Below, piece after piece: positions 6,989 through 15,757 of a DNA stretch of 64,000 bases. This DNA is from Bacteroidales bacterium. Lineage in GTDB: Bacteria > Bacteroidota > Bacteroidia > Bacteroidales > UBA932. Position numbers and translations under genes: made by a program. Each line of letters opens with the position of its first letter. Within the stretch, counting starts at the first letter, position 1. The notes under the pieces are model-generated. The model worked only from the letters and a program-made list of their open reading frames with translations, ran no database searches and was not told where the DNA came from. The stretch spans positions 1-64,000 of the forward strand of contig JAFZRX010000017.1 in the NCBI GenBank assembly GCA_017619675.1. Direction: 5' to 3'.

Positions 6989-9697
6989 TTAATTATCCCA
7001 GAAACTGCTGCTCTTTTTGTACCTCAGGATGTCCGCCAGGGCCGATGCGTTGGCCGAAATCCTGAAACTGTATGACTGCCACTGTCCGGTAGGCACCCAG
7101 GATACCGCAATGTTGAAGCAGTGGAGGTCGTAGGTGAAGTTTATGCTTGACGTGGTTATCTTGCGTGCTATGAAGTCAAATCCGGAATTGGCCGTCATGG
7201 ACATTCGAGGCGTGATCTTGACGTTTCCGCTCAGTGACACCGTACCGGTGAAATTGTGCCTGGTGACCAGATGGTCGTTCTCCTTTGCATAACCCCTGTT
7301 ATATCCGAACGAGAAACTTGCATTCAGGTTCCAGGGCGAATCCGGATTCATATAGTACAGCCATCCTCCAGGTATGTACTCACCTGTTACAGGATGGTAG
7401 AACACCTGCTGGTAGGCCAGGGTACTTCCGCTTCCCATGTCATTGCCCTCCGTTCCGTCATTTCCACCTATGGTGCCCTTCCCCTGGAAGGCATATGAGA
7501 ACGACAGGTTGGCGCTGGTGATGCGCACCGGATGTAGCAGGCCTTCCTTGACGACGTTGAACGTATTGTAGCGCCTTCCGTTCTCATCCACGGCGTACGG
7601 GTCCATGGACGCGTTCAGGTTGATGGTCATCTTCTGGAAGATGGTGGTGGTGAGGCTGGCGCTTATCGCATTCATCTTGAGCGAATCCGCAAGCAGGTTC
7701 ACGCCCGTATTGAAAGTCAGCTGGTCGATGAGCTTCACCTTCTTGGTGCCCGTTCCCGTGGTGTCAGCCATGTCGCGAACCTTTGCCTCAATGTTGTTTC
7801 CCACGCTTATGCTCATGCTGGCGCTCTTTCCCTTGCCCGGCGCGGAATTCATCTGGCCTTCATATATGTTGTACGAATACTGGCGCTCTACGCCCTGCTT
7901 GTCAACATATTCCAGCGTCCTCCATCCATTGGCGTACGTACCCAGTTCCGGCGCCAGGTTAAGCGACACGGAAGGGGAGATTACATGCCTGATGGCCTGT
8001 AATTTCCCGCCGCGCCGCCCAAAATTGAACATTCCGTACAGGCGCGTGTTTGCCGATATGCTTCCCGAGTACCGCTGCGTTATTCCAAAATGCCCGAACT
8101 GCGGAGTGTCCACCTTAACGGGCGCGTCCCTGTTTGGATCGTAGTCATCCGCTTCGGGGTCGTATACATACGACCTGGCGCGGAAGAACCAGTTCATTCC
8201 ATAGCTGATGCTCGGGTTGATGTTGATATAGTTGAACACCGTGAACGACGGCAGTCCTATGCTGAAGCTGTGCGTCATTCCGTTCTGGAAGCGGTCATAG
8301 AATCCCGGCTCCCCGAACTCGGACGCCTTGAAGCTTATCTTGTTCTGCAGCGAAGTGTTGTAACCGATGGAAATCTTCTCCCAGACGCGCTCCTTCCCAA
8401 CCCTGTTCTTCTTCTTGAACGGGTATATGGTACTCATGGAGAAGGTGATGTTAGGCAGCGTGAAGGTGTATGAACTATCCCTTGAGTTCTGGCTGTGCAA
8501 TGCGTTGATTGACAGATTGAAGCGTCCATCCCAGTTCCTGGAGTATGAGATGGATGACGATATCTGGTTCTGCAGGGCCTCGTTCACGGACCTGGAGTTG
8601 TACTTGCTGTTGGAAGGGCTGGAGAAATTCACCGACGCGCTGAAGTTTGTTCCCGGCCGCGCCTTGGCGTCCTGGGAGTGCGTCCACCTCACGCTGAAGT
8701 TGCTTGTCTCGAAGAAATCAGGGCTGTCTTTCTCTCCGGTCTGGTCATGAGAATAGGTGAACGAGACGCCGCCGTTGAACTTGTAATTGACCTTGTAGCG
8801 GGAATTCACGTCCACTGACCATGATCCCAGCGTATATATGCTTCCCGTAAGGGACAAGTCGAAATACTGGCCCAGCACCAGATATATACCCGCGTCCCTC
8901 ATATAGAAACCCCTGGATTTCTCCTCTCCGAAGGTAGGGGTGAGGAGACCGGTGCTACGCTCCGGATTGGGAGGGATAAAGCCGAAAGGAATCACCAGCG
9001 GCAGCGGCACTCCTCCCAGCACCGGCCACGCCGGGCCGAACACCGTCTTCTGGCTGGGATCCGTGATTACCTTTGCCGATGACATCTTCAGATAGTAGTG
9101 CGGCTCCTCCAGGTCGCAGACAGTATACTTGCCTCCCATCATGTTTATGGAGTGGTCCGGATTCATCTGGATGCGGTCTCCGCGTATCTCACCCTCGCTG
9201 TCATTGGTCACCATATTGGTGATATACGCCTTTTGGGTATTGAAATTGTAATGTACTTCTTCCATATCGTATACGGAAGAACCCTGTTTCATTTGTGGAC
9301 GGCCTTTCCATTCGCCGGTCTCGGAATCCAGCGTTCCCCGGGCGTATACGATGCCGGTATCCATGTCATACTCCATGTAGTCGGAAGTGATGGACACGTT
9401 TTCATACTCGACGGTGACTCCTCCGTAATAATATATGAGCCTCCGTCCCCCTGTGAAAACCTCTACTATGGAATCCCCGGCAGAGGTGAACGCGGGAGCG
9501 TTCAGGGAACTCTTCTCCAGCATCGCCAATGAATCCGCGCGGGCCGTGGAATCAAGAGCTGCCAGAAGGGTGGAGTCCTGGGGAGGGAGGATATCTTCCT
9601 GTTCTTCTCTGACCAGTTCCTGCGCAGAGGCGGAAAAGGCTGCCGCAAAGAATACGGACAGGGAGATAAAAATATATTTTAGATACTTTAAAGTCAA
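6989..9697 (-). CDS. lptD: LptD-like outer-membrane LPS assembly protein
   Basis: About 902 residues with an N-terminal signal peptide (cleavage likely after FSASA). An OstA-like periplasmic beta-jellyroll covers roughly residues 70-230, where text such as YYYGGVTVEYENVSI and IYARGTLDSETGEWKG matches the LptA/LptD fold. A large C-terminal beta-barrel rich in aromatic alternating strands follows. The segment VIPFGFIPPNPERSTGLLTP is typical of the Bacteroidota LptD family at the plug-barrel junction. It would insert lipopolysaccharide into the outer leaflet. It is transcribed divergently from the amidase gene, with a 41-bp shared promoter region. The symbol is by family resemblance; distant LptD-like paralogues exist in this phylum. 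Confidence 0.85.
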   Translation of the reverse strand: MTLKYLKYIFISLSVFFAAAFSASAQELVREEQEDILPPQDSTLLAALDSTARADSLAMLEKSSLNAPAFTSAGDSIVEVFTGGRRLIYYYGGVTVEYENVSITSDYMEYDMDTGIVYARGTLDSETGEWKGRPQMKQGSSVYDMEEVHYNFNTQKAYITNMVTNDSEGEIRGDRIQMNPDHSINMMGGKYTVCDLEEPHYYLKMSSAKVITDPSQKTVFGPAWPVLGGVPLPLVIPFGFIPPNPERSTGLLTPTFGEEKSRGFYMRDAGIYLVLGQYFDLSLTGSIYTLGSWSVDVNSRYKVNYKFNGGVSFTYSHDQTGEKDSPDFFETSNFSVRWTHSQDAKARPGTNFSASVNFSSPSNSKYNSRSVNEALQNQISSSISYSRNWDGRFNLSINALHSQNSRDSSYTFTLPNITFSMSTIYPFKKKNRVGKERVWEKISIGYNTSLQNKISFKASEFGEPGFYDRFQNGMTHSFSIGLPSFTVFNYININPSISYGMNWFFRARSYVYDPEADDYDPNRDAPVKVDTPQFGHFGITQRYSGSISANTRLYGMFNFGRRGGKLQAIRHVISPSVSLNLAPELGTYANGWRTLEYVDKQGVERQYSYNIYEGQMNSAPGKGKSASMSISVGNNIEAKVRDMADTTGTGTKKVKLIDQLTFNTGVNLLADSLKMNAISASLTTTIFQKMTINLNASMDPYAVDENGRRYNTFNVVKEGLLHPVRITSANLSFSYAFQGKGTIGGNDGTEGNDMGSGSTLAYQQVFYHPVTGEYIPGGWLYYMNPDSPWNLNASFSFGYNRGYAKENDHLVTRHNFTGTVSLSGNVKITPRMSMTANSGFDFIARKITTSSINFTYDLHCFNIAVSWVPTGQWQSYSFRISANASALADILRYKKSSSFWDN

Positions 9698-9706
9698 TTT
9701 TTTGCC

Positions 9707-9728
9707 TAAATTTGCGAGTACAAAATTA
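9707..9728. promoter_or_regulatory. Divergent promoter -7 boxes for lptD and the amidase gene
   Basis: The plus strand carries TAAATTTG at 9707-9714, a match to the Bacteroidota -7 consensus TAnnTTTG, 24 nt before the amidase ATG at 9739. The minus strand carries TAATTTTG (9728-9721), 23 nt before the lptD ATG at 9697. Neither has a clean TTTG -33 element at the expected distance, so assignment rests on the -7 box alone. Confidence 0.45.
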
Positions 9729-9738
9729 ATATAATTTT

Positions 9739-10989
9739 ATGAATTTAAGACGAGCCGTTTTACTTCTTGCTACATTGGCTTTCCACTTCACGGCACCAGC
9801 CCAGAACCCCGCTGACCTCAGGCTCAACACAATAGTGCTTGATCCGGGTCACGGCGGCAAGGATCCGGGGTGCATAAGCCAGGACAAACGCACGCAGGAA
9901 AAGGACCTGACGCTGACAATTTCCAAGAAACTTGCGGAAAGGATCAGGAAGCAGTATCCGGAGATGAAAGTCCTTCTCACAAGGGAGAAAGACGTCTTCG
10001 TATCCCTGCACGACCGTGCGCAATTCGCCACCAAGAACAATGCCAATCTGTTCGTCTCAGTCCATATAAATGCGTCCACAAACCGCTCCGCAAACGGTTT
10101 CGCGGCCTATATCCTTGGCCAGTCGACCAATAAGAATTCTGATACGTACGCCTTCAACATGGACGTAGTCACCAGGGAGAACTCCGTTATCTATCTGGAG
10201 GATGACACCACGGTATACGGAGACCTCAACGACAATTCCCCCGAGGCCCAGATAATGTCCCAGTTCCTGTACAACGCCTTCAGGGAGCAGTCCCTTGGCA
10301 TAGCGGAAACCGTGAACAACCGCATGAAGGCCCCGTTCAAGCACAGTTACGGAGTCCAGCAGGCCAACCTCCAGGTATTGAGGGAAGCCTCAATGCCGGC
10401 CGTCCTCCTGGAACTCGGTTTCATCTCCAACGCCTCTGACCTGACCCTCCTGCGTTCTGAAAAGAGCCTCGACCAGATGGTGGACAATGTATTCAAGGCC
10501 TTCTGCGACTATAAAACGGCATATGACGCCAGCGTCACCATCACCCCGGGAGCCAACCGTCCAGCCGCCCAGGCGCAGCCTGCGCCGCAGCCCCAGGACG
10601 CGCCCCGCATCGTCCCCAGGGTGGAGGATCCCTCTCCCAAGCAGGAGCAGGAGCCGCAGCCACAGCCTCAACCTCAGGACGGACCTACTTTCACCCCTCC
10701 GGCAAACCCTCTGACAGTTCAGCAAAGCGCTCAGACAGTAGAGGAAAAACCGGCTCCGGAAGAGATTTACGGTACCCAAGTACTGGCTTCTTCAAAACTG
10801 ATGAAGGAAAACGATCCGTACTTCCTGGGATATGATGTAAAAACAATCAAGGTGGGCAACCTTTATAAATATATAATCGGCCTTTCGGACGATCTTTCAA
10901 CCGCAAAAAAAGAGTACAGTATAATTAGGCAAAAATACAAGGACTCGTTTATGGTTATTGTCAAAGACGGCTCTGCAAACAGGCTCTAG
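9739..10989 (+). CDS. N-acetylmuramoyl-L-alanine amidase, Amidase_3 type
   Basis: Zinc amidase that cleaves the bond between MurNAc and the stem peptide of peptidoglycan, acting in the periplasm during division. A signal peptide covers about residues 1-22. The amidase domain shows the zinc ligands His38 (DPGHGG), Glu54 (TQEKD) and His109 (SVHINAS) and the catalytic Glu225 (LLELGF). A Pro/Gln-rich linker runs through about residues 275-345. The last 70 residues (YKYIIGLSDDLSTAKKEY) look like a SPOR-type peptidoglycan-binding domain. It diverges from lptD, so two envelope-assembly genes share one control region. Confidence 0.92.
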   Translation: MNLRRAVLLLATLAFHFTAPAQNPADLRLNTIVLDPGHGGKDPGCISQDKRTQEKDLTLTISKKLAERIRKQYPEMKVLLTREKDVFVSLHDRAQFATKNNANLFVSVHINASTNRSANGFAAYILGQSTNKNSDTYAFNMDVVTRENSVIYLEDDTTVYGDLNDNSPEAQIMSQFLYNAFREQSLGIAETVNNRMKAPFKHSYGVQQANLQVLREASMPAVLLELGFISNASDLTLLRSEKSLDQMVDNVFKAFCDYKTAYDASVTITPGANRPAAQAQPAPQPQDAPRIVPRVEDPSPKQEQEPQPQPQPQDGPTFTPPANPLTVQQSAQTVEEKPAPEEIYGTQVLASSKLMKENDPYFLGYDVKTIKVGNLYKYIIGLSDDLSTAKKEYSIIRQKYKDSFMVIVKDGSANRL

Positions 10990-11285
10990 AACGCACTCTG
11001 ACAATCGGTTACACGGGTTTTTCTAATTTGGAATCTTTCTAGATAAGAAGTATTGTTCCAAGGCATTTTAGGCATAACCTCATTTTATAACTCATTGATT
11101 ATAAGGGAGCTGGAAATCAAACGTTTTTGCCTTTCCGTATCTTTTATTTACGAAGAAAAAAACTTCTAAACAATAGAAAAAAATATTTTTTATAAGTTTT
11201 TTTTCATCCATTTTTGCACTTGGAAACGGGGACGCAATGATCCCTGTTTTTATGTCAATAATAGAAAGCGAGCCAAACTTCACTA
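10990..11285. other. Intergenic region upstream of dnaA
   Basis: 296 bp without a gene. It has a strongly A/T-rich tract at about 11150-11215 that could unwind easily. I see no repeated TTATCCACA-type DnaA boxes, so there is no direct sign of a replication origin here. A 22-mer at 11085-11106 matches the mnmE 3' flank (3753-3774) at 20 of 22 positions. No clear TAnnTTTG promoter was found for dnaA. Confidence 0.4.
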
Positions 11286-12722
11286 ATGCTAAACCAGAAC
11301 AACATATCCAGACATGCAGATGTATGGAACAACTGCCTGAGGATTATCGAGAATATCATCGATCCTCAGAAGTTCGAGACCTGGTTTAAGCCCATCGTTC
11401 CGGTAGATTTCAAGGAAAACACCCTGCTTGTAGAGGTACCTTCTGACTTCTTCCGCGAATACATAGAGGAAGCGTTCCTTGACGTGCTCAAATCAACCCT
11501 CAAGAGAGTGATAGGCGCTGACGCCCGCCTGCTGTACCAGGTCCGCCCGGTGGCAGACGGCCGTCCCATGGTCCTGCCCGCCTCCGAGGTGAACGCGCCA
11601 ATGAACAAGGCCGTTTCTATTGACACCTACCATCCGTCCGAGAATCCCGGACCCTTCGTGTTCCCGGGACTCAAGAAGCTGGTCATCAACCCGCGCCTCA
11701 ACCCCGTCTTCAACTTCAAGAACCTCATAGAGGGGGAGTGCAACAAGATGGGCATCACCGCGGGGATCAGCATCTCGGACAGGCCGGGGAAAACACCTTT
11801 CAACCCTCTGTTCATATTCGGCGGCCCGGGCTTGGGCAAAACCCATCTGGCCCAGGCTATCGGTATTGAAGTTACACGCAAGTGTCCTGAACTTGTGGTG
11901 CTCTATCTTACAGGAAGCGAATTCAAGACCCAGTACATGAACGCCACAAGCGTCCACAACAAACTGGCGGACTTCCTGGCCTTCTACATGCGCATAGACG
12001 TGCTTATAGTCGATGACATTCAGGATCTTTCCAGCACGGGCGCGCAGCACGCGTTCTTCAATATCTTCAATCACCTGCACCAGAACGGCAAACAGTTGAT
12101 ATTCACGTCTGACCGTGCTCCAGTGGACCTGCAGAATTTTGAACAGAGGTTACTTTCCCGGTTCAAGTGGGGCCTCTCCGTACAGCTTACCCAGCCGGAT
12201 TATTCCACAAGGCTCTCAATGCTCAAGGCAAGGTGCCTGCGTGAGGGCGTAAGCATCCCGGACAACGTGCTGGAGTTCCTGGCCTCCAAGATCAAATCCA
12301 ACTTCAGGGAACTGGAAGGCGTGCTCATCTCACTCATAGCACACGCCACGCTCGCCCACAGGGAGATCTCCCTGGACCTTGCGGAACAGGTTACGGGCAG
12401 CCTTGTAACCGAACAACAGAGCAACATCTCAATAGATACAGTGCAGGATACCGTCTGCGACTATTTCAACATAACCCACGAGCAAATGGTCTCACCATGC
12501 CGCAAGCGCCAGATAGTACAGGCCCGCCAGATTGCCATGTACCTGAGCCGCACCCTCATCCCCAACTGCTCCCTTTCCACCATTGGAGCGGAGATAGGAG
12601 GCAAGGACCACGCGACGGTGCTCCACGCCTGCAACACGGTCACGGACCTCATGTCCACTGACAGGACATTCAGGCAGTACGTCAGCGACATCCAGAAGAT
12701 GCTGGTCCCTGTTGACAGATAG
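11286..12722 (+). CDS. dnaA: Chromosomal replication initiator DnaA
   Basis: AAA+ initiator that binds the origin and melts it. Domain I is at about residues 10-90 and a short variable linker follows. The AAA+ core has Walker A GGPGLGKT (179-186 by my count), Walker B IVDDIQDL (241-248) and an arginine-finger region (FEQRLLSRFKWG). The C-terminal DNA-binding helix-turn-helix carries GGKDHATVLHACNTV. At 478 residues the length is normal. It is followed 27 bp later by pepD on the same strand. Confidence 0.97.
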   Translation: MLNQNNISRHADVWNNCLRIIENIIDPQKFETWFKPIVPVDFKENTLLVEVPSDFFREYIEEAFLDVLKSTLKRVIGADARLLYQVRPVADGRPMVLPASEVNAPMNKAVSIDTYHPSENPGPFVFPGLKKLVINPRLNPVFNFKNLIEGECNKMGITAGISISDRPGKTPFNPLFIFGGPGLGKTHLAQAIGIEVTRKCPELVVLYLTGSEFKTQYMNATSVHNKLADFLAFYMRIDVLIVDDIQDLSSTGAQHAFFNIFNHLHQNGKQLIFTSDRAPVDLQNFEQRLLSRFKWGLSVQLTQPDYSTRLSMLKARCLREGVSIPDNVLEFLASKIKSNFRELEGVLISLIAHATLAHREISLDLAEQVTGSLVTEQQSNISIDTVQDTVCDYFNITHEQMVSPCRKRQIVQARQIAMYLSRTLIPNCSLSTIGAEIGGKDHATVLHACNTVTDLMSTDRTFRQYVSDIQKMLVPVDR

Positions 12723-12749
12723 ACTACAAATAACCGATATATATAATTA

Positions 12750-14171
12750 ATGACTTCCGAATCAGTTCTTGATATATTCAAGACAATAACTACCATACCC
12801 CGTGAGTCAGGTCACGAGGGCCCAATTACCTCATTCCTGGTAAAGTGGGCCGCTGACCATGGGCTCAAATGCAAAACTGACTCCACAGGCAACGTGAACA
12901 TCATCCGCAAGGCCTCAAGGGGCAAGGGCAATATACCTACCCTTGTCCTCCAGTGCCATCAGGACATGGTCTGCGAGAAGAAGGCGGACTTTGAGTTCGA
13001 CTTCTCCAAGGACCCCATCCCTTATGTCATAGAGGACGGATGGATGGTTGCCAAGGACACCACCCTGGGTGCAGACGACGGAATAGGCATTGCCGCCTGT
13101 CTGGCACTGCTTGAAAGCGACATCTCCTGCGGAAGGCTGGAATGCGTCTTCACCATTTCGGAGGAAACCGGAATGGACGGCGCGGAATCCATGAAGCAGG
13201 GATTCTTCAGCGGAAAGACGCTTATCAACCTGGATTCAGAAGACGAGGGCCAGCTTTTCATAGGCTGCGCCGGCGGCGTGAACACAATCGCCACCTTCAC
13301 TTACGGTACGGAACCGCTCAAGCCGGGCTACGGCTGCGTCAAGCTTGTCATTGACGGAGCCCAGGGCGGCCACAGCGGTGACGACATCGACAAGGGAAGG
13401 GCCAACGCAGTGCAGCAGATGGCCCGTTTCCTCTACACGGAGAGGAAACACGGCCTCCAGCTGCTGGACCTCAAGGGAGGAAACAAGCCAAACGCCATAG
13501 CGCGTGATTGCAGCGCCCTGGTGGCCGTCAAGGACACTGAGGCAACAATCACCCGCTTCAAGGCGTTCGGAGCCTTCCTGAAGGCGGAATTCGCCGTTTC
13601 CGATCCTGGCGTCAACGTTTCCGCGAAGGAGGTGGGCTCCGGGCTTCAGGCCGTAAAGGCGCGCGCGGCGGGCCGGATCATATCCGCCCTCGCCGCCTGC
13701 CCTCACGGCGTGGAAGCCATGAGCCAGGACATCTCCGGACTGGTGGAGACATCCAGCAACCTTGCCGCCGTCCGCATGGGCGAGGGCAAGTGCGTGGTCA
13801 CCACCAGCCAGCGCAGTTCCGTGATGTCCGCGCGTGACATGATGGCCCAGAAGATCGAGGCCCTCTTCACCTGCGCGGGCGCCAAGGTGGTCCACAAGTT
13901 TCCTTATCCGGGCTGGAAGCCCGATGTGAATTCCCACATCCTCCAGCTCTGCAAGGAATCCTACAAAAGGCTTTTCGGAACAGCGCCGCTTGTCAAGGCC
14001 ATACACGCCGGCCTTGAGTGCGGTCTGTTCCTCGAAAAGTTCCCGGGCCTGGACATGATTTCCTTCGGGCCAACCCTCCGCGGCGTTCACGCCCCCGGGG
14101 AGAAGCTCGAACTGGCCTCACTTGACAAATTCGTAGCCTTACTGGAGGACGTAGTATGCCGATTCGAATAG
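12750..14171 (+). CDS. pepD: Cytosol non-specific dipeptidase / aminoacyl-histidine dipeptidase (M20)
   Basis: Zinc peptidase of the M20C group that hydrolyses dipeptides in the cytoplasm. Metal-site motifs are visible in order: LQCHQDMVCEK, GADDGIGIA, TISEETGMDGA and NLDSEDEG, with the catalytic Glu in SEETG. A lid/dimerisation domain with GAQGGHSGDDI follows, and the last metal histidine is near RGVHAPGE. At 473 residues it fits the family. Its last 16 bp overlap the start of rpe, suggesting coupled translation. Confidence 0.93.
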   Translation: MTSESVLDIFKTITTIPRESGHEGPITSFLVKWAADHGLKCKTDSTGNVNIIRKASRGKGNIPTLVLQCHQDMVCEKKADFEFDFSKDPIPYVIEDGWMVAKDTTLGADDGIGIAACLALLESDISCGRLECVFTISEETGMDGAESMKQGFFSGKTLINLDSEDEGQLFIGCAGGVNTIATFTYGTEPLKPGYGCVKLVIDGAQGGHSGDDIDKGRANAVQQMARFLYTERKHGLQLLDLKGGNKPNAIARDCSALVAVKDTEATITRFKAFGAFLKAEFAVSDPGVNVSAKEVGSGLQAVKARAAGRIISALAACPHGVEAMSQDISGLVETSSNLAAVRMGEGKCVVTTSQRSSVMSARDMMAQKIEALFTCAGAKVVHKFPYPGWKPDVNSHILQLCKESYKRLFGTAPLVKAIHAGLECGLFLEKFPGLDMISFGPTLRGVHAPGEKLELASLDKFVALLEDVVCRFE

Positions 14172-14851
14172 CCCCGTCAATTCTCGCCGCAGATTTCCTG
14201 CATCTTGACAAGGAGATCGAGATGCTGAATTCCTATGCCGACATCATCCACCTTGACGTGATGGACGGCTCATTCGTGCCCAACATTTCCTTTGGATTCT
14301 CCGTGCTGGAGCCTGTCAGCAAGATTGCCAGGATTCCCATGGACGCGCACCTGATGATAGTGCACCCGGAGAGATACATAGAAAGGATCGCGGGCCTTGG
14401 AATCCAGATGATCAGCGTCCACCTGGAAGCAGTGCGCGACCAGGGTGACGATCCCTCCCAGATGCTTGGATTCATCCGTTCCCTGGGATGCCAGGCGGGA
14501 CTTGCTTTCAATCCGGACGTTCCGGTAGAAGAGTGCTATCCTTACCTCAAGGATTGCGACTATGTGCTTGCAATGTCGGTAAGAGCCGGTTTCGGCGGTC
14601 AGAATATCGACCCCAACATCTACTCAAGGGTCAGGACCCTCAAGGCGGAGATCGCCCGCCAGGGCCTGGAGACCCCGGTACAGATCGATGGAGGAGTGAC
14701 TATTCTGAACGCCGCAGAACTGGCCGACGCCGGAGTGGACATCTTTGTTGCCGGAAGCACCGTCTTCAAGGCAACAGACCCGGCAAGCGTGATTGCATTT
14801 CTGCGAGGAGCCGGGCGAGTTCCTCTTCAAGAGTATAACTCAGCCCTGTAA
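14156..14851 (+). CDS. rpe: Ribulose-phosphate 3-epimerase
   Basis: TIM-barrel enzyme of the pentose phosphate pathway that interconverts ribulose 5-phosphate and xylulose 5-phosphate. Signature stretches are HLDVMDGSFVPNISFG, the metal and phosphate regions DAHLMIVHPE and VRAGFGGQ, and QIDGGVT. The start overlaps pepD by 16 bp. The 3' end overlaps the oppositely oriented biotin ligase gene by 86 bp; the final dozen residues (RVPLQEYNSAL) go beyond the conserved barrel and exist only because of this overlap. Confidence 0.95.
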   Translation: MPIRIAPSILAADFLHLDKEIEMLNSYADIIHLDVMDGSFVPNISFGFSVLEPVSKIARIPMDAHLMIVHPERYIERIAGLGIQMISVHLEAVRDQGDDPSQMLGFIRSLGCQAGLAFNPDVPVEECYPYLKDCDYVLAMSVRAGFGGQNIDPNIYSRVRTLKAEIARQGLETPVQIDGGVTILNAAELADAGVDIFVAGSTVFKATDPASVIAFLRGAGRVPLQEYNSAL

Positions 14852-15317
14852 GCTGGGACATAGAAACGGGATTCGGAAGGTCTTCAGGGAAATCGGTCTG
14901 GTTAACATCCAGGCCGATTCCTATTATGCTCATGCCTATGTTGGGACCGTCCAGGATATTCTCGATGAGCATACCGCATATCTTCTTGTCCTTCACGTAG
15001 ATATCGTTTGGCAACTTAACCCACGCTTCAATGCCGTGTGAGGCCAGATAGGCCAGCAGGGAAGAGGTCACGAAGTCGTTTATACGGCCGGCCTCACGCG
15101 CCGGCAACACACCTATCTGGGAGAACTTGAGGAGGAGGGTGAAGGTGAGGTTCTGTCCCGGCCTCGAATGCCATTTATGGTCTCCCTGTCCGCGGCCCGC
15201 CGTCTGCTCCGTGGCAGATATAACTGACATATTGTCAAGGCTGTCCAGACGCCTCCGGACCTCTTTGTTGGTGGAATCCACGCTGTCCATCCATATAATG
15301 GCAGAACTATTTGTCAT
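14766..15317 (-). CDS. birA: Biotin--[acetyl-CoA-carboxylase] ligase, catalytic domain only
   Basis: Attaches biotin to the carrier protein of acetyl-CoA carboxylase and similar enzymes. Visible motifs are SVDSTNKEV, the biotinyl-AMP loop QTAGRGQGDHKW, and the KLPNDIYVKDKKICG stretch corresponding to KWPNDI plus the catalytic Lys. It has no N-terminal DNA-binding domain, so it is not a repressor. It stops at 183 residues, shorter than the usual 230-260, so the small C-terminal SH3-like domain is largely absent. Its 3' end overlaps rpe by 86 bp tail to tail. Confidence 0.88.
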   Translation of the reverse strand: MTNSSAIIWMDSVDSTNKEVRRRLDSLDNMSVISATEQTAGRGQGDHKWHSRPGQNLTFTLLLKFSQIGVLPAREAGRINDFVTSSLLAYLASHGIEAWVKLPNDIYVKDKKICGMLIENILDGPNIGMSIIGIGLDVNQTDFPEDLPNPVSMSQLTGLSYTLEEELARLLAEMQSRLPGLLP

Positions 15318-15353
15318 AGGTGTATTTTTTGTATATTTGTGTATGCAAATTTA
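15310..15353. promoter_or_regulatory. Divergent promoters for birA and rsfS
   Basis: For rsfS, TTTG at 15310-15313 is followed after 18 bp by TATATTTG at 15332-15339, matching the Bacteroidota consensus TTTG-N18-TAnnTTTG, 31 nt before the ATG. For birA the minus strand has TAAATTTG at 15353-15346, 28 nt before its ATG at 15317. The two promoters interleave, so polymerases would compete for the site. Confidence 0.6.
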
Positions 15354-15370
15354 ATAATTCCTGACAATAT

Positions 15371-15757
15371 ATGATTACACACGACCTCCGCGTCATAGCG
15401 GATGCAATCCTCGACAAGAAAGGCCAGAACGTAGTTTCCCTGGACCTGCGGCCAATAGGATCGGCCATCACTGACTTCTTTGTAGTATGCAACGCCGATT
15501 CCACCACCAACGTCGCCGCAATTGCCGACAATATCCTCAAAGAAACACATGAAAAACTGGGGCTCAAGCCCATCCGTATGCAGGGAGTGGAAAACAGTTT
15601 CTGGGTAATCCTTGACTACGGCTATATAGTGGTCCACATTTTCCAGACCCAATACAGGGATTTCTATAATCTTGAGAACCTATGGGCTGACGCAGTCCGC
15701 AAGGAATACAAATTCCGCAAGCCGCGCCCGGCCAAGACAGATAAAACAGAAGAATAA
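15371..15757 (+). CDS. rsfS: Ribosome silencing factor RsfS
   Basis: Small Iojap/DUF143 protein that binds ribosomal protein uL14 on the 50S subunit and blocks subunit joining when nutrients are scarce. The family core is clear: LDLRPIGSAITDFFVVCNAD, then GLKPIRMQGVENSFWVILDYG, VVHIF and YNLENLWADA. At 128 residues the length is normal. The stop codon overlaps the ftsH start by one base (TAATG), so it is translated together with the protease, an arrangement common in Bacteroidota. Confidence 0.95.
   Translation: MITHDLRVIADAILDKKGQNVVSLDLRPIGSAITDFFVVCNADSTTNVAAIADNILKETHEKLGLKPIRMQGVENSFWVILDYGYIVVHIFQTQYRDFYNLENLWADAVRKEYKFRKPRPAKTDKTEE

Noticed and set aside
10990..11285. Chromosomal replication origin next to dnaA
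   Set aside because: There is an AT-rich tract, but no cluster of DnaA boxes was seen, and Bacteroidota origins are not reliably beside dnaA.
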